Origin: Campylobacter sp. RM12651
Lineage (GTDB): Bacteria; Campylobacterota; Campylobacteria; Campylobacterales; Campylobacteraceae
Length of the DNA: 64,000 nucleotides
Direction of reading: 5' to 3'
NCBI RefSeq assembly: GCF_022369475.1
Contig: NZ_CP059600.1
Coordinates: forward strand, 1,983,355-2,047,354
Under the pieces are notes generated by a model that saw nothing but the letters and a program-made list of their open reading frames with translations, had not been told where the DNA came from and did no database searches. Position 1 is the first letter of the stretch. Each line of letters opens with the position of its first letter. A program made the position numbers and the translations under genes. Positions 51,475-62,095 of this stretch are shown here, piece after piece.

Positions 51475-52391
51475 TTCAATTCATAGCTTTTGTTATTATA
51501 AAATAAAATATTATCCTTAAAATAAGCACCTGAATTTATTTTAGAATCTAAATTATAAACAGCTAATTCATTTAATTTATCATCTAATTTTATCAAGTAT
51601 CCATTATGCTCTAAAGCATAAATAAAGTTATTATAAACATAAACATCACTATAGTTTGCATATTTAAATTTAATTTTTATAATTTCATTTAATAAATAAT
51701 CAAATTTATAAATTACGCCTTCGTTTGATAAAATATAAATATAATTATCTTTTTCTAAAGCCTTTTTAATATTGATTAGTTTAGTATATGTTTTATTATC
51801 AATTATTGTAAATACCTTACTAGAACTTGCTGCGATTAATTTTTCACTATCAGCTTTTAAAAATACAACATTATTAAAAAATTCTTGAGTTCCTACATTT
51901 ATACTTCTTATAAAAGTATTGGTATTGTTATTGATAACGATTAATTTGCCATCTAAGCTAGGAATTATTATCACATTGTTATTAAAACTAGGATTTGCTA
52001 ATTTTTTCACCACTCCATTTGCTTGTCCGTAGTTTTCACTAAATAAATATTTTTGTTCTAACAAATCAAATATTATTATATTATTCAAAGCATCAACCAT
52101 TACAGCTTTATTGCCTTCTGTTGCGATACTTACAATTTTTGCATCAAATTTCTTATCAAAAATTACTTCTTTATCTTTTAAGATTTTTAAAAATCCTAAA
52201 TCATTAGATAAATATAAGATATTATCTTGTTTGTTAATGATTTCATAACCTTTAAAATTCTTCAAGATATTCTCATTTTTCGTTTTAATTGTTGTAAGCT
52301 TTTGAGTATTTTCTGGCTTATAGTATTGTTTTGAACCTGAACAAGCCGCTAAAAATACTAAAGATAAAGCTATTAAAGAATATTTTTTCAT
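51471..52391 (-). CDS. BamB-like beta-propeller lipoprotein
   Basis: The 306-residue protein has a lipobox VFLAAC and propeller strands such as NKAVMVDALNNIIIFDL, IIPSLDGKLIVINNNTN and IYILSNEGVIYKFDYLL. In other proteobacteria BamB (outer-membrane protein assembly) stands beside yfgM; here the upstream gene is YfgM-like. The sequence is diverged and about 80 residues shorter than E. coli BamB, so identity is by fold and context. Overlaps both neighbours. Confidence 0.7.
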   Translation of the reverse strand: MKKYSLIALSLVFLAACSGSKQYYKPENTQKLTTIKTKNENILKNFKGYEIINKQDNILYLSNDLGFLKILKDKEVIFDKKFDAKIVSIATEGNKAVMVDALNNIIIFDLLEQKYLFSENYGQANGVVKKLANPSFNNNVIIIPSLDGKLIVINNNTNTFIRSINVGTQEFFNNVVFLKADSEKLIAASSSKVFTIIDNKTYTKLINIKKALEKDNYIYILSNEGVIYKFDYLLNEIIKIKFKYANYSDVYVYNNFIYALEHNGYLIKLDDKLNELAVYNLDSKINSGAYFKDNILFYNNKSYELK

Positions 52392-52897
52392 TGGTTACCT
52401 TGATAATGTTTTAAATTATTAGCAATTCTTAAAAATACAGAATTTGCACTTATTGAATTAAGTTTTACTTCAGCTTCTTTAATTTTATTATCTTTTAACA
52501 ACGCATAAGCTTCTTGTATTGTTTTTAAATCTGTTAAGAAAAAATCTGATTTAAATTCTCTAGCTTTATAAATTTCTAATAATAATTTATCCTCATTACT
52601 AGGATTAAATTGTAATAATTCATCTAAATATTTTTCATCTAAAAGCACTGCTAAATATAAATTAGGATTTAAAGATTTTAATTGATTTAATTTATCATTA
52701 TTTTTAGTAATTAATAGCTCATTATATAAAGCATTTGCTTCTTCTTTTGTTTTTTGTTTTATAGAATCATTAATAGATGTTATAACAAAATAAGCAACAA
52801 TTACGATTATCAAAAATATAAAAAGAAATTTGTATTTTCTAATAAATCTTTCAACTTTAATGCCAAATTCTTCTACGCTATATGAATTTTCTTTCAA
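52388..52897 (-). CDS. YfgM-like membrane-anchored TPR protein
   Basis: The 169 residues have one N-terminal helix (FLFIFLIIVIVAYFVITSI) and a periplasmic helical domain with KTKEEANALYNELLI and IKEAEVKLNSISANSVF, TPR-like. YfgM works with the PpiD/SecYEG periplasmic chaperone network in E. coli. Adjacent BamB-like gene supports the assignment. Overlap by four bases (ATGA). Confidence 0.65.
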   Translation of the reverse strand: MKENSYSVEEFGIKVERFIRKYKFLFIFLIIVIVAYFVITSINDSIKQKTKEEANALYNELLITKNNDKLNQLKSLNPNLYLAVLLDEKYLDELLQFNPSNEDKLLLEIYKAREFKSDFFLTDLKTIQEAYALLKDNKIKEAEVKLNSISANSVFLRIANNLKHYQGNQ

Positions 52898-53029
52898 ATT
52901 AAATTCCTTAAAAATTAATAAAATTAAAGCTGAAATTGTAACAATTTTTCGTAAATCTTGATAAATTTAGTGCTATATTAAATTTTTATTATATAATCAG
53001 ATGAAATTTTATTAAAGCAAGGTGAACTT

Positions 53030-53308
53030 ATGGTAGTCAATGAAAAGCTATTAGAAAGATTAGAAAAATTATCATCAATTAGGTTAAATGATAATGTAAG
53101 AAAAGAACTAATTGCTGATTTTGATGATATTTTAAAATTCGTAGATAATTTAAATGAAATTGATACTAATAATTTAAAAATCAATAATTTAAATTATACT
53201 CCACTAAGAGAAGATATACCACAAAAATCAGAAGTTATTGAAGATATTTTAAAAAATGCACCATCTACAAATGGACATTTTTTCTCTGTACCTAAAATCA
53301 TAGAATAA
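53030..53308 (+). CDS. gatC: Glutamyl-tRNA(Gln)/aspartyl-tRNA(Asn) amidotransferase subunit C
   Basis: The 92 residues start VVNEKLLERLEKLSSIRLND and contain ILKFVDNLNEIDTNN and PLREDIPQKS, typical of GatC, which stabilises GatA/GatB in the tRNA-dependent formation of Gln and Asn charges. Ends VPKIIE as expected. First of the gatC-pilT-cvpA-fur-lysS-glyA run. Confidence 0.95.
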   Translation: MVVNEKLLERLEKLSSIRLNDNVRKELIADFDDILKFVDNLNEIDTNNLKINNLNYTPLREDIPQKSEVIEDILKNAPSTNGHFFSVPKIIE

Positions 53309-53317
53309 GGAAAATAA

Positions 53318-54409
53318 ATGGAAGAAAATATTCAAACTCAAGATAGCGTTAATACCATTCAAATGAATGGAATTTTAACATTTATGAAAGAAAATGATGC
53401 GAGTGATTTGCACTTTATTCCTGGTAGAAAACCACTTTTAAGAATTCACGGAACTTTGAATGATTTGGAATTTGCTGTTTTAAATTCTGAAATTATTAAA
53501 GCTTCTTGTTATAGTATTTTATCAGACGCACAAAAAGCAACCTTAGAAGAAGAAAGAGAACTAGACTTCGCTTATGCAGTTGAAGGAGTAGGGCGTTTTA
53601 GGGCAAACTATTACTATGTTGAAGAAGGAAAACTTGCAGCTGCATTTCGTCTAATTCCTGAAAATATCCCTAGTTTAGATGATTTAAAAGCACCACCAAT
53701 TTTTAAAGAATTAATCAAAAAAGAAAAAGGACTAATTCTTGTAACAGGTCCAACAGGTTCTGGTAAGTCAACAACTCTAGCAGCAATGTTAAATGAAATC
53801 AACGCAACAGAAAGTAAGCATATTTTAACCATAGAACACCCAGTTGAATTTATGCATAAAAACAAAAAATCAGTATTTTCTTACAGAAACGTTGATATAG
53901 ATACTAAAAGCTTTCAAACAGCTTTAAAATATGCTTTAAGACAAGACCCTGATATTATCTTAATCGGTGAGATGAGAGATAGAGAAACAATAGCAGCAGC
54001 AATTACAGCAGCTGAAACAGGTCACTTAGTATTTGGAACCCTACATACAAACTCAGCTATGCAAACAATCAACCGTATCGTAGATAGCTTTAGTGGTGGA
54101 GAGCAAGACCAAATTAGAAATATGTTATCGTTTTCATTACAAGCAGTTATAGCACAAAGCTTAATACCTAAAAAAGGTGGTGGTCGTTTAGCAATTCACG
54201 AAATTATGATTAATAATATGGCTATTGCAAACCTTATTCGTGAAAACAAAAACCATCAAATATATTCACAAATGCAGTTAAATCAACAAGGCACAGGTAT
54301 GAAAACCCAAACACAAAGCTTAGTTGAAGCGGTTCGCTCTGGTTTAATCACTCGTGAGCTTGCTTTAAGATATAGCACTCAATATAATGAGCTAGTGAAT
54401 TTGATATGA
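53318..54409 (+). CDS. pilT: PilT-type twitching ATPase
   Basis: The 363-residue protein shows the PilT set: ASDLHFIPGRKPLLRIHG, Walker A LVTGPTGSGKSTTLAAML, the Asp box HILTIEHPVEFMHKNK, Walker B DPDIILIGEMRDRETI and FGTLHTNSAMQTINRIVDSF. A ten-base gap links it to gatC. PilT retracts type IV pili, yet no pilus gene is in the window, and most jejuni-type campylobacters have gatC followed directly by cvpA as far as I recall. Its role may be with a type II-like or DNA-uptake system elsewhere. Confidence 0.92.
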   Translation: MEENIQTQDSVNTIQMNGILTFMKENDASDLHFIPGRKPLLRIHGTLNDLEFAVLNSEIIKASCYSILSDAQKATLEEERELDFAYAVEGVGRFRANYYYVEEGKLAAAFRLIPENIPSLDDLKAPPIFKELIKKEKGLILVTGPTGSGKSTTLAAMLNEINATESKHILTIEHPVEFMHKNKKSVFSYRNVDIDTKSFQTALKYALRQDPDIILIGEMRDRETIAAAITAAETGHLVFGTLHTNSAMQTINRIVDSFSGGEQDQIRNMLSFSLQAVIAQSLIPKKGGGRLAIHEIMINNMAIANLIRENKNHQIYSQMQLNQQGTGMKTQTQSLVEAVRSGLITRELALRYSTQYNELVNLI

Positions 54410-54963
54410 ATAGCGGCTTAATACTAGATTGTGTAATAATTGGCGTAACGCTAATTTTAGGTATTGGTGGAATTATTTCAGGACTTATTAAAGAAGGTTT
54501 TGGATTAGCTGGTATTTTAGTAGGCGTATATGTAAGCACTAGCAATTCAGAAAAAGTAGGGGCATTAATTAATCAATATGTTTATAAAAGCGATAATGAG
54601 CTTTTATTAAACCTATGTGGTTTTGTTATAACTTTAGTTATAGTTTGGGGAATTTTTCTTATTTTAGGAAGAATAATATCAAAACTAGTAGCCTTAAGCG
54701 GACTTGGAATAATTGATAAAATTATGGGATTTATATTTTGCGCTGGAAAAATATTTATAATTTTTTCTATAATTGCATCTTGTATAAATGCCTTACCTAT
54801 AATAAATAGTAAAGTAAACCAATTTTTTGCAAATAGTATGATGTATCCTGTTTTAATTCAAACAGGTGGAGCAATTGCTAATATACAAGCGATTCAAAAT
54901 ACTATAAATACAAAAAAAGAAAATTTATTAAATAATGAATTAAAAGAAGAAAATTCAAAATAA
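54406..54963 (+). CDS. cvpA: CvpA-family membrane protein
   Basis: The 185-residue protein has four hydrophobic helices and the family start [20 protein letters not shown] followed by [12 protein letters not shown]. CvpA was named for colicin V production; more recent work ties it to envelope stress tolerance. The last 25 residues are charged. The ATG overlaps the pilT stop (ATGA). Confidence 0.88.
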   Translation: MNSGLILDCVIIGVTLILGIGGIISGLIKEGFGLAGILVGVYVSTSNSEKVGALINQYVYKSDNELLLNLCGFVITLVIVWGIFLILGRIISKLVALSGLGIIDKIMGFIFCAGKIFIIFSIIASCINALPIINSKVNQFFANSMMYPVLIQTGGAIANIQAIQNTINTKKENLLNNELKEENSK

Positions 54964-54974
54964 AAGGAGAAAAC

Positions 54975-55424
54975 ATGGAAAATATGGAATACGATGTATT
55001 ATTAGAAGAATTTAAAAAAATTCTAAAAACAAGTGGATTAAAATACACAAAACAAAGAGAAAGTTTATTAAAATTACTTTATAACAATGACGAACACTGC
55101 ACTCCAGATGAACTTTATGAAGCATTAAAAGAAATGGATCCTAATCAAAACATAGGTATCGCAACAATTTATAGAACTTTAAATCTTTTAGAAGAATCAG
55201 GAATGGTAACTTCAATTTCTTTTGGAACTGCAGGTAAAAAATTTGAGCTTGCAAACAAGCCACACCACGACCATATGATTTGTAAATCTTGTAATAAAAT
55301 TATAGAATTTCAAGATGATATAGTAGAGCAAAGGCAATTAAAAATTGCAAAAGAACATGGTTTTAAACTATCAAGCCATTTAATGCAATTATATGGAACT
55401 TGCAAAGAATGTCAAAAAAAATAA
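54975..55424 (+). CDS. fur: Ferric uptake regulator Fur
   Basis: The 149 residues contain a winged helix ([40 protein letters not shown]) and metal sites in [17 protein letters not shown] and GTCKECQKK. Fur represses iron uptake genes when iron is plentiful. AAAGGAG precedes the ATG. Order cvpA-fur-lysS-glyA is the standard Campylobacter order. Confidence 0.95.
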   Translation: MENMEYDVLLEEFKKILKTSGLKYTKQRESLLKLLYNNDEHCTPDELYEALKEMDPNQNIGIATIYRTLNLLEESGMVTSISFGTAGKKFELANKPHHDHMICKSCNKIIEFQDDIVEQRQLKIAKEHGFKLSSHLMQLYGTCKECQKK

Positions 55425-55448
55425 TTTAATATAAAGAAAGGTAAAAAT

Positions 55449-56933
55449 ATGTTTGAAAACCCACTAGAACAGCAAAAAATTAGTAAAGCTAACGAGCTAA
55501 GGTCTTTAGGTATTAATCCTTATTCTCATTTTGTAACAAAACCGATGAGTATAAAAGAATTTAAAGATAAATATGATTTCATAAATGAACTTGAAGAAAA
55601 AAAAGCAGAAGAAATCTGTGAATTAATCGGTAGAATTAAATTTATGCGTGATGGTGGGAAAGCCGTTTTTGCGAACATTGAAGACTTTAGTGGCTCAATT
55701 CAGATTTATTTTAATAAAAGCACAATTGATGAAACTTGGTTTGATAATATTAAAAAACTCATAGAAGTAGGCGATATTATCAAAGTTCGTGGTTATGCTT
55801 TCGTAACAAAAAAAGGCGAATTTAGTATTCATGTAGATAAATTAGATTTAGTTACTAAAAGTATTTGCGTATTACCTGAAAAATTTCACGGCTTAGTGGA
55901 TATGGAAAGCCGCTATAGACAAAGATATCTTGATATGATTATGAATGCTGAAATTAGACAAGATTTTGTTAATAGAAGTAAGATTGTTTCATTTGTTAGA
56001 AGATATTTTGAAAATCTAGGATTTTTAGAAGTTGAAACTCCTATGATGCACGAAATTGCAGGCGGAGCTAACGCAAGACCATTCATTACTCATCATAATA
56101 CTTTAGGTGTTGATAGATTTTTAAGAATTGCACCTGAGCTTTACTTAAAACGCTTAATAGTTGGTGGTTTTGAAGCTGTATTTGAATTAAATCGTTGCTT
56201 TAGAAACGAAGGAATGGATCTTACTCACAATCCTGAATTTAGCACGATTGAGTTTTATTGGGCTTATCATAATTATAAGGATTTAATGAATTTAACTGAA
56301 GATTTATTAAGCAAATTAATAGCTCACTTAGGACTTAGCACTACTATTACATACGATGATAAGCAAATAGATTTTAGCACTCCATTTGCAAAAATTCCAT
56401 ATAAAGATGCCTTAGTTCAAATAGGTGGTATTGATGCTGCTATAGTAAATGATAAAGCTGCAATTTTAAAGAAATTAAAGGCTGATGGATTTGAAGCAAA
56501 TGAAAAATTAGATTTAGGACATTTACAAGCAGAATTATTTGATAATTATGTAGAAGATAAACTTATAAATCCTACATTTATTACGGATTTTCCAGTATCA
56601 ATTAGTCCATTAAGTAGAAGAAGTGATGAAAATCCTGAAATAGCTGAGAGATTTGAATTGTTTATAGCTGGAAAAGAACTAGCAAATGGATTTAACGAAT
56701 TAAATGACCCACTTGATCAATACGAAAGATTTTTGGCTCAAGTAGAAGCTAAAAAAGCTGGAAATGACGAAGCATGCGAAATGGATGAAGATTTCGTAAA
56801 TGCGTTAGGGTTTGGTATGGCACCAACTGCAGGTGAGGGCATAGGAATTGATAGACTTGTTATGATGCTAACTAACAAAAAATCAATCAAAGATGTAATA
56901 TTATTCCCTGCTATGCGTCCTAAAAAGGATTGA
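55449..56933 (+). CDS. lysS: Lysyl-tRNA synthetase, class II
   Basis: The 494 residues contain the OB anticodon domain ([18 protein letters not shown]), motif 1 near [18 protein letters not shown], motif 2 [20 protein letters not shown] and motif 3 [14 protein letters not shown]. It charges tRNA-Lys. AAAGGTAAAAAT precedes the ATG. Confidence 0.97.
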   Translation: MFENPLEQQKISKANELRSLGINPYSHFVTKPMSIKEFKDKYDFINELEEKKAEEICELIGRIKFMRDGGKAVFANIEDFSGSIQIYFNKSTIDETWFDNIKKLIEVGDIIKVRGYAFVTKKGEFSIHVDKLDLVTKSICVLPEKFHGLVDMESRYRQRYLDMIMNAEIRQDFVNRSKIVSFVRRYFENLGFLEVETPMMHEIAGGANARPFITHHNTLGVDRFLRIAPELYLKRLIVGGFEAVFELNRCFRNEGMDLTHNPEFSTIEFYWAYHNYKDLMNLTEDLLSKLIAHLGLSTTITYDDKQIDFSTPFAKIPYKDALVQIGGIDAAIVNDKAAILKKLKADGFEANEKLDLGHLQAELFDNYVEDKLINPTFITDFPVSISPLSRRSDENPEIAERFELFIAGKELANGFNELNDPLDQYERFLAQVEAKKAGNDEACEMDEDFVNALGFGMAPTAGEGIGIDRLVMMLTNKKSIKDVILFPAMRPKKD

Positions 56934-56990
56934 TAATTTCAATTTGTGAATGATTACTAGCGAGAATTTATATAAAAAAAAGGGGTTAAG

Positions 56991-58226
56991 ATGATATTTG
57001 ATACAGAAATTAATGAAATTATAAAAGAAGAATTTAAAAGACAAAATGAGAATTTAGAAATGATTGCTAGTGAGAATTTCACTTTTCCTGAAGTTATGAT
57101 GGCTACAGGTAGTATTCTTACAAATAAATACGCAGAAGGCTATCCATCAAAAAGATATTATGGTGGTTGTGAAATCGTTGATAAAGCAGAAGTTTTAGCA
57201 ATTGAGCGTTGTAAAAAATTATTTAATTGTAATTACGCAAATGTTCAACCCCATTCAGGCTCACAAGCAAATCAAGGTGCATACGCAGCATTATTAAATC
57301 CAGGAGATATTATTTTAGGAATGGATTTAAGTGCAGGTGGGCATTTAACTCACGGCTCAAAGGTAAATGCAAGTGGCAAAGTATATACTAGCTATAGCTA
57401 CGGAGTAGATGAAAATGGTTATTTAAATTATGATGAAATTGAAAAAATTGCCCTAGAAGTAAAACCAAAATTAATAGTTTGTGGTGCTAGTGCTTATGCT
57501 AGAATAATTGATTTTGAAAGATTTCGTAAAATTGCTGATAAAGTAGGAGCATTTTTATTAGCTGATATTGCACATATTGCCGGTCTTGTAGTAGCTAATC
57601 TTCACCCAAGTCCATTTCCACACGCTCACATAGTAACTTCAACAACTCATAAAACTCTAAGAGGGCCAAGAGGTGGGATAATAATGACTAATGATAAAGA
57701 ACTTGCAAAAAAAATAAATTCAGCAATCTTTCCTAACCTTCAAGGTGGTCCATTAATGCATATTATTGCAGCAAAAGCAGTTGGATTTAAATATAATCTT
57801 GATGAAAGTTGGAAAACATACGCTAATCAAGTTATAAAAAATTGCAAGGTATTAGCCGATGAATTGCTAAAAGAAGGATTTAAATTAGTAAGTGGTGGAA
57901 CTGACAATCACTTGTTGTTAATGGATTTTAGTGATTGTGAATTTAGCGGAAAAGATGCTCAAATAGCATTAGAAAAAGCAGGTATTACAGCTAATAAAAA
58001 TAGCGTTCCTAACGAAAAGCGTTCTCCTTTTATTACAAGTGGATTAAGACTTGGCACTGCTGCACTTAGTGCTCGTGGTATGAAAGAAGAAGAAATGAAA
58101 ATAATAGCACAGACAATAAGCCTAGTGCTAAAGAATTTAAATAACGATGAAATTATAAAAAAAGCAAAAGAAACTACGCTAAAATTAAGCGAAAATTTCC
58201 CATTATATAAGGACTTAAAATGTTAA
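56991..58226 (+). CDS. glyA: Serine hydroxymethyltransferase
   Basis: The 411-residue PLP enzyme has [45 protein letters not shown], the PLP-lysine motif [17 protein letters not shown] and [15 protein letters not shown]. It makes glycine and methylene-tetrahydrofolate from serine. AAGGGG precedes the ATG. Its stop overlaps the next gene. Confidence 0.97.
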   Translation: MIFDTEINEIIKEEFKRQNENLEMIASENFTFPEVMMATGSILTNKYAEGYPSKRYYGGCEIVDKAEVLAIERCKKLFNCNYANVQPHSGSQANQGAYAALLNPGDIILGMDLSAGGHLTHGSKVNASGKVYTSYSYGVDENGYLNYDEIEKIALEVKPKLIVCGASAYARIIDFERFRKIADKVGAFLLADIAHIAGLVVANLHPSPFPHAHIVTSTTHKTLRGPRGGIIMTNDKELAKKINSAIFPNLQGGPLMHIIAAKAVGFKYNLDESWKTYANQVIKNCKVLADELLKEGFKLVSGGTDNHLLLMDFSDCEFSGKDAQIALEKAGITANKNSVPNEKRSPFITSGLRLGTAALSARGMKEEEMKIIAQTISLVLKNLNNDEIIKKAKETTLKLSENFPLYKDLKC

Positions 58227-58765
58227 CAAGCAATGAATTAGCCTTAATTAAAATGATTAATTCACATTATTTTATAAAAAGAGATACTATAGTAAGCAAA
58301 ATTGAGCATAAAGGTAGAACTTTTTTTAATAAGTATGAAAGAGTTAATGAGTTTTTATCTCCAAGCTTAATAAGAGAACATTCAGAAGGTAAAATAACAA
58401 TAGCTCACAATTTAATAAACGCACAAGATAAAGTAGAAAATATAGTATTTGACTACAATGGTTTTAATACTGAAAAATTTTGGCATAGAGCTCAATTATT
58501 ATTAAGAGAAGAAGGTTTTATTAATTTCACAGCTTATAAAAGCAAAACGCCAGGTCATCTTCATTTATATATTCACAAAGGTCATACTGCATTTGCCGAA
58601 GGTTGTGGATTAGCTAATAAACTAAGTGCAATGTTGGCTCAAAAAATGCCCGTTGAATGGAGAGTATTTCCAACACTTGATATGCCTAAGGAATACAATA
58701 TTTTAGCATTACCTTATGAAATTTATCAAAAAGAGCGTGGGGCATCTTGGTCAAAACATATGTAA
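58220..58765 (+). CDS. DUF1882-type conserved epsilon-proteobacterial protein
   Basis: The 181-residue soluble protein has the conserved piece [20 protein letters not shown] and [20 protein letters not shown]. It is found after glyA in Campylobacter. The glycine-histidine segment recalls the catalytic strand of archaeo-eukaryotic primase folds, a comparison I make by eye only. Starts seven bases inside the end of glyA. Confidence 0.8.
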   Translation: MLTSNELALIKMINSHYFIKRDTIVSKIEHKGRTFFNKYERVNEFLSPSLIREHSEGKITIAHNLINAQDKVENIVFDYNGFNTEKFWHRAQLLLREEGFINFTAYKSKTPGHLHLYIHKGHTAFAEGCGLANKLSAMLAQKMPVEWRVFPTLDMPKEYNILALPYEIYQKERGASWSKHM

Positions 58766-58775
58766 AGGATTGAAA

Positions 58776-59570
58776 ATGCAAGAACACAATAAATTTGAAG
58801 ATTTAGTTTTAGAAAGTAACAACAAAAAGAATAAACAAAAACAAATGTTATTTAAGATAATTATAGGCATAATAGTTTTTCTAATTGCCTTGATTATATA
58901 TAAATTAATAAGCAATGGAGATAGTCAAAAAAGCCCATTACCACCGATAGAACCTAATGCTACATTTGAACAAAAAGCTCAAGATAATGAAGTTTTTGAG
59001 AATTTAAAAAGTGAAAATGATGGTTTTAGTGATGATTTTACATCTTTAGAAGAAAGATTAAAAAAAGAAAATAATATAGTAGAACCAGAACCTAAAAAAT
59101 CTCAAGAAGTTCAAAATGTTGTAAAAGAATTAGCAAAAGCAAATCAACAACCTACGCCAGCACTTGAAACTCCTAAAGAAGAAGTAAAACCTGCTGTAGT
59201 TGAAGAGAAAAAGCCTGTGGTTGTAGAAGAGAAAAAGCAAACTACTCAAACAACAAAACAAGAAAACTCAGTATTTGATACATTAAATGTTAAAAAGCCA
59301 GTTGCTCAACAAGAAAAACCAGCAAATAAAGCACCTACTACAAGTGATAATGGAAGCTATATTCAAGTATATGCAGGTAAAAATATTGACCTAAAATCAC
59401 ACGAAATTAAAAAACTAGATACGCTAGGATTACAATATAAAGTAGTTACTGATAATAAAGGTATGAGTAGAGTAATTGTAGGACCTTATTCAAATTCTGA
59501 TAAAGCAAATGCCTTAAAATTTGTAAGAGATAATGTGAAAAAAGACGCATTTTATTATCATGCAAAATAA
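58776..59570 (+). CDS. SPOR-domain membrane protein
   Basis: The 264 residues have a cytoplasmic N-terminus, one membrane helix (IIIGIIVFLIALIIYKLI), a proline/glutamate/lysine linker with repeated VVEEKKP units, and a C-terminal SPOR domain (SYIQVYAGKNIDLKSHEIKK and VIVGPYSNSDKANALKFVRD). SPOR domains bind denuded glycan at division sites. ATG at 58776 follows AAAGGATTGAAA; a frame extension lies over the preceding gene. Overlaps aroE by 11 bases. Confidence 0.88.
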   Translation: MQEHNKFEDLVLESNNKKNKQKQMLFKIIIGIIVFLIALIIYKLISNGDSQKSPLPPIEPNATFEQKAQDNEVFENLKSENDGFSDDFTSLEERLKKENNIVEPEPKKSQEVQNVVKELAKANQQPTPALETPKEEVKPAVVEEKKPVVVEEKKQTTQTTKQENSVFDTLNVKKPVAQQEKPANKAPTTSDNGSYIQVYAGKNIDLKSHEIKKLDTLGLQYKVVTDNKGMSRVIVGPYSNSDKANALKFVRDNVKKDAFYYHAK

Positions 59571-60321
59571 TATTTACGGAGTGATAGGAAATCCTATCGC
59601 TCACTCAAAATCTCCTATAATTCATAATCTATGGTATGAAAGATTAAATATAAATGCTAATTATGAGAAAATTTTAGTAGAAAATCCAAATGATTTAAAA
59701 AACACAATTTTAAAATATAAAGGTGTTAATGTAACTTTACCTTATAAAGAAGAAGTTGCAATACTAGCAAATTATAAAGATGAAGGCGTTATAAACACAA
59801 AAGCGGCAAATACTATAATAAATGATAATGGAATTTTAAAAGCTTATAATACTGATATATTTGGGTTTTATGAACCTATAAAAAATTACAAAATAAACAA
59901 TGCCTTAATAATAGGAGCTGGTGGGGCTGCTAGGGCTGTTTATTATTCTTTAGCAAAAAATAATATAAAAACCAAAGTAATTAATAGAAGTAAAAAAGAT
60001 GATTTTTTATGCGAAGTTCATACGGCATTAGATGAATTTGAATTTGATTTAATTATAAACTCAACAAGCGCAAGTTTAAAAAATCTACTACCTTTAGAAG
60101 AAAATCTTTTAGAAAAACTAGCAAAAAATACAAAAATTGCTTATGATTTAGCATATAATCACGATATATTTTTAGATTTTTGTAAGTTAAAAAATCCAAA
60201 TATTATTACTCAAGATGGACTTGATATGCTTATTTTTCAAGCAGCCCTTGCTTTTGAATATTTTTGCGGAATTTATCCTAACGAAGATTTAATAAATGAA
60301 GCAAGAGAACTTATTAAATAA
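59560..60321 (+). CDS. aroE: Shikimate dehydrogenase
   Basis: The 253 residues show YGVIGNPIAHSKSPIIHN, GVNVTLPYKEEVA, TDIFGFYEPI, IGAGGAARAVYYSLA and a final QDGLDMLIFQAALAFE, all AroE motifs. It reduces 3-dehydroshikimate with NADPH in aromatic amino acid synthesis. The start lies inside the SPOR gene and the end inside the yraN gene, so translation is coupled. Confidence 0.95.
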   Translation: MQNNIYGVIGNPIAHSKSPIIHNLWYERLNINANYEKILVENPNDLKNTILKYKGVNVTLPYKEEVAILANYKDEGVINTKAANTIINDNGILKAYNTDIFGFYEPIKNYKINNALIIGAGGAARAVYYSLAKNNIKTKVINRSKKDDFLCEVHTALDEFEFDLIINSTSASLKNLLPLEENLLEKLAKNTKIAYDLAYNHDIFLDFCKLKNPNIITQDGLDMLIFQAALAFEYFCGIYPNEDLINEARELIK

Positions 60322-60667
60322 GAGTATAAAAGGACTAAAATCATATATTTTTGGCTATGAAAACGAACAAAAAGCTAAAAAATACTTAGAAAAAAATAAT
60401 TTTAAAATAATTAAAACAAATTATAAAACCAAATTTGGAGAAATTGACATAATCGCTTTAAAAGATAAAACCTTGCATTTTATTGAAGTAAAATCAAGCA
60501 AAAATTATGAAAGCGAATATTATTTAACACCAAAAAAATTAGAAAGAATTATAAAATCTATTTATATTTTTAATCAACATTATGAAGATTACAATAATTT
60601 AAATTATTGCATAGATTTAATAGCAATAAATGATAATAACATTAATTATATAGAAAATATAACATAG
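60296..60667 (+). CDS. YraN/UPF0102 family nuclease-like protein
   Basis: The 123-residue product has GYENEQKAKKYLEKNNFKII, FGEIDIIALKDKTLHFIEVK (the E-x-D...[EQ]-x-K nuclease-like core) and ITPKKLERI-type residues YLTPKKLERI. UPF0102 proteins have a Holliday-junction-resolvase-like fold; function is unsettled. The ATG overlaps aroE by 26 bases and no better start is visible. Confidence 0.85.
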   Translation: MKQENLLNKSIKGLKSYIFGYENEQKAKKYLEKNNFKIIKTNYKTKFGEIDIIALKDKTLHFIEVKSSKNYESEYYLTPKKLERIIKSIYIFNQHYEDYNNLNYCIDLIAINDNNINYIENIT

Positions 60668-60677
60668 AAAAAATGAT

Positions 60678-60702
60678 AATTTGAGATTTAAATTCTCAAA
60701 TT
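60678..60702. terminator. Bidirectional terminator between yraN and the exonuclease gene
   Basis: Arms AATTTGAGA and TCTCAAATT with a short AT loop, between convergent genes and overlapping the exonuclease stop. Confidence 0.65.
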
Positions 60703-61466
60703 AATCCTAAAAATTTCTTGATAGAATATTTTAAATCTTCATCATCTAAATTATTCATAGCCCACAACAAATATCCATTATCAACAGCTCTAACCTCATC
60801 AAAACTTTTGCCCTTGTATTTTCCAAAGCTAAATTTAGTACTAATTAATGGGGCTTTTGTAATTTCGTGCAATTCTTCATAATTTTTATGTTTTAATAAT
60901 TCATCTAATAATAATTTCATAACCAAAACATCGCCTATCGCATCATGAGCTTTTATAATTATTCCTAATTTTTGTGCCTCTTCTTGCTCAATTTTATAAA
61001 GCCCTAAAAAATATCTTAAATATTGCAATCTGTGATGATTAAAGTCAGGAAAAATAGCCTTAGCGCACTTATAAGTATCAATTAATTTAAAATTATTTTG
61101 AAAGCCTTCTTTTTCTAACATTCCTAAATCAAACTTAATATTATGAGCTATTAAGTAATTTTCGTTTGAATTAAGCTCATTTAGCATTTTTGAAAATTTC
61201 GTTTCACTAAATTTTGGCTTATTAATAAGCATTTCAGGGGTTATGTTATGAACTTCCATAGATTCAAAAGAAATATTTACTTCACTACTGCATAATTCAT
61301 CAAATACTAAAACTTTTCTTTCTTGTATATTGTCAAAAATATTTTCAGCATATTCTATTTCATTAAATTCATATTTTTCACTATCAATTACCAAAGCACC
61401 TACTTGAATAATCCTATCTAATTCTGTATTTCCTGTAGTTTCTGTATCAAATAAAACATATTTCAT
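60696..61466 (-). CDS. DnaQ-type 3'-5' exonuclease with C-terminal DUF3820-like piece
   Basis: The 256-residue protein has Exo I YVLFDTETTGNTELDRIIQV, Exo II LIAHNIKFDLGMLEK, and Exo III AHDAIGDVLVMKLLLDEL, so the DEDD residues are complete. The tail FSFGKYKGKSFDEV and YLLWAMNN matches the small domain at the end of exonuclease X. Epsilon-proteobacteria carry this as a repair or proofreading exonuclease. ATG at 61466 follows AAGGATAATT; a longer frame upstream is not supported. Confidence 0.88.
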   Translation of the reverse strand: MKYVLFDTETTGNTELDRIIQVGALVIDSEKYEFNEIEYAENIFDNIQERKVLVFDELCSSEVNISFESMEVHNITPEMLINKPKFSETKFSKMLNELNSNENYLIAHNIKFDLGMLEKEGFQNNFKLIDTYKCAKAIFPDFNHHRLQYLRYFLGLYKIEQEEAQKLGIIIKAHDAIGDVLVMKLLLDELLKHKNYEELHEITKAPLISTKFSFGKYKGKSFDEVRAVDNGYLLWAMNNLDDEDLKYSIKKFLGLI

Positions 61467-61525
61467 AATTATCCTTAAAAGTTTTTTTAATTCTAACAAG
61501 TAAGTTTAAAAAGTAGGTTGAATAA

Positions 61526-61546
61526 AAGGGATTATTAAAATCCCTT
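61526..61546 (-). terminator. Terminator of the thioesterase gene
   Basis: AAGGGAT/ATCCCTT with a seven-base loop, then TTTTATT on the minus strand; it overlaps the last codons of the gene. Confidence 0.65.
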
Positions 61547-61939
61547 GTAGCGTTTTAAATTCTCATCAATTTTGATTTTTTCTCCGTTTTCATCAACATT
61601 TACATAAGTTAAAAGTGCACTTGTAACAGGCACACAAACTCCATATAATTTAGGAGTGCAGCGTTCAGCGATAACTTCTACTTGAACTTGTATTGATGTG
61701 CTTCCAACTTTTACAATATCAGCATAAAAGCTCACAATATCTCCAACATAAACAGGTTTTTTAAAGGTCATTTGTTCAACTGCAATAGTAACTACTCTAC
61801 CATTTGCTATTTCTTTAGCTGCAACTGCACCAGCTAAATCTATTTGACTCATTATCCAACCACCAAAAATATTGCCTGCAGGATTTGTATCTTTTGGCAT
61901 AGCAACTAATCTAAGCCTTGCTTCTTTTAATTCTTTCAT
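61535..61939 (-). CDS. YciA-type acyl-CoA thioesterase
   Basis: The 134-residue hotdog protein has RLVAMPKDTNPAGNIFGGWI and MSQIDLAGAVAAKEIANGRV, with the catalytic Asp in QID, then MTFKKPVYVGDIVSFYADI. Such enzymes hydrolyse acyl-CoA esters in the cytoplasm. AAGGAGAATAT precedes the ATG. Single gene with its own terminator. Confidence 0.92.
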   Translation of the reverse strand: MKELKEARLRLVAMPKDTNPAGNIFGGWIMSQIDLAGAVAAKEIANGRVVTIAVEQMTFKKPVYVGDIVSFYADIVKVGSTSIQVQVEVIAERCTPKLYGVCVPVTSALLTYVNVDENGEKIKIDENLKRYKGF

Positions 61940-62095
61940 ATATTCTCCTTATAAAAAAATGTAAATATTAAACATAAAAGATTAAAATTGTCGTTTTTAA
62001 ATTGAAAATTTTCATCAAAATTACAATTTTTTACAAAAATTTTAAAAAAATTGAAAAAATTTTTATAATTTAAGAAAACTTTAAGAATTTTCACA

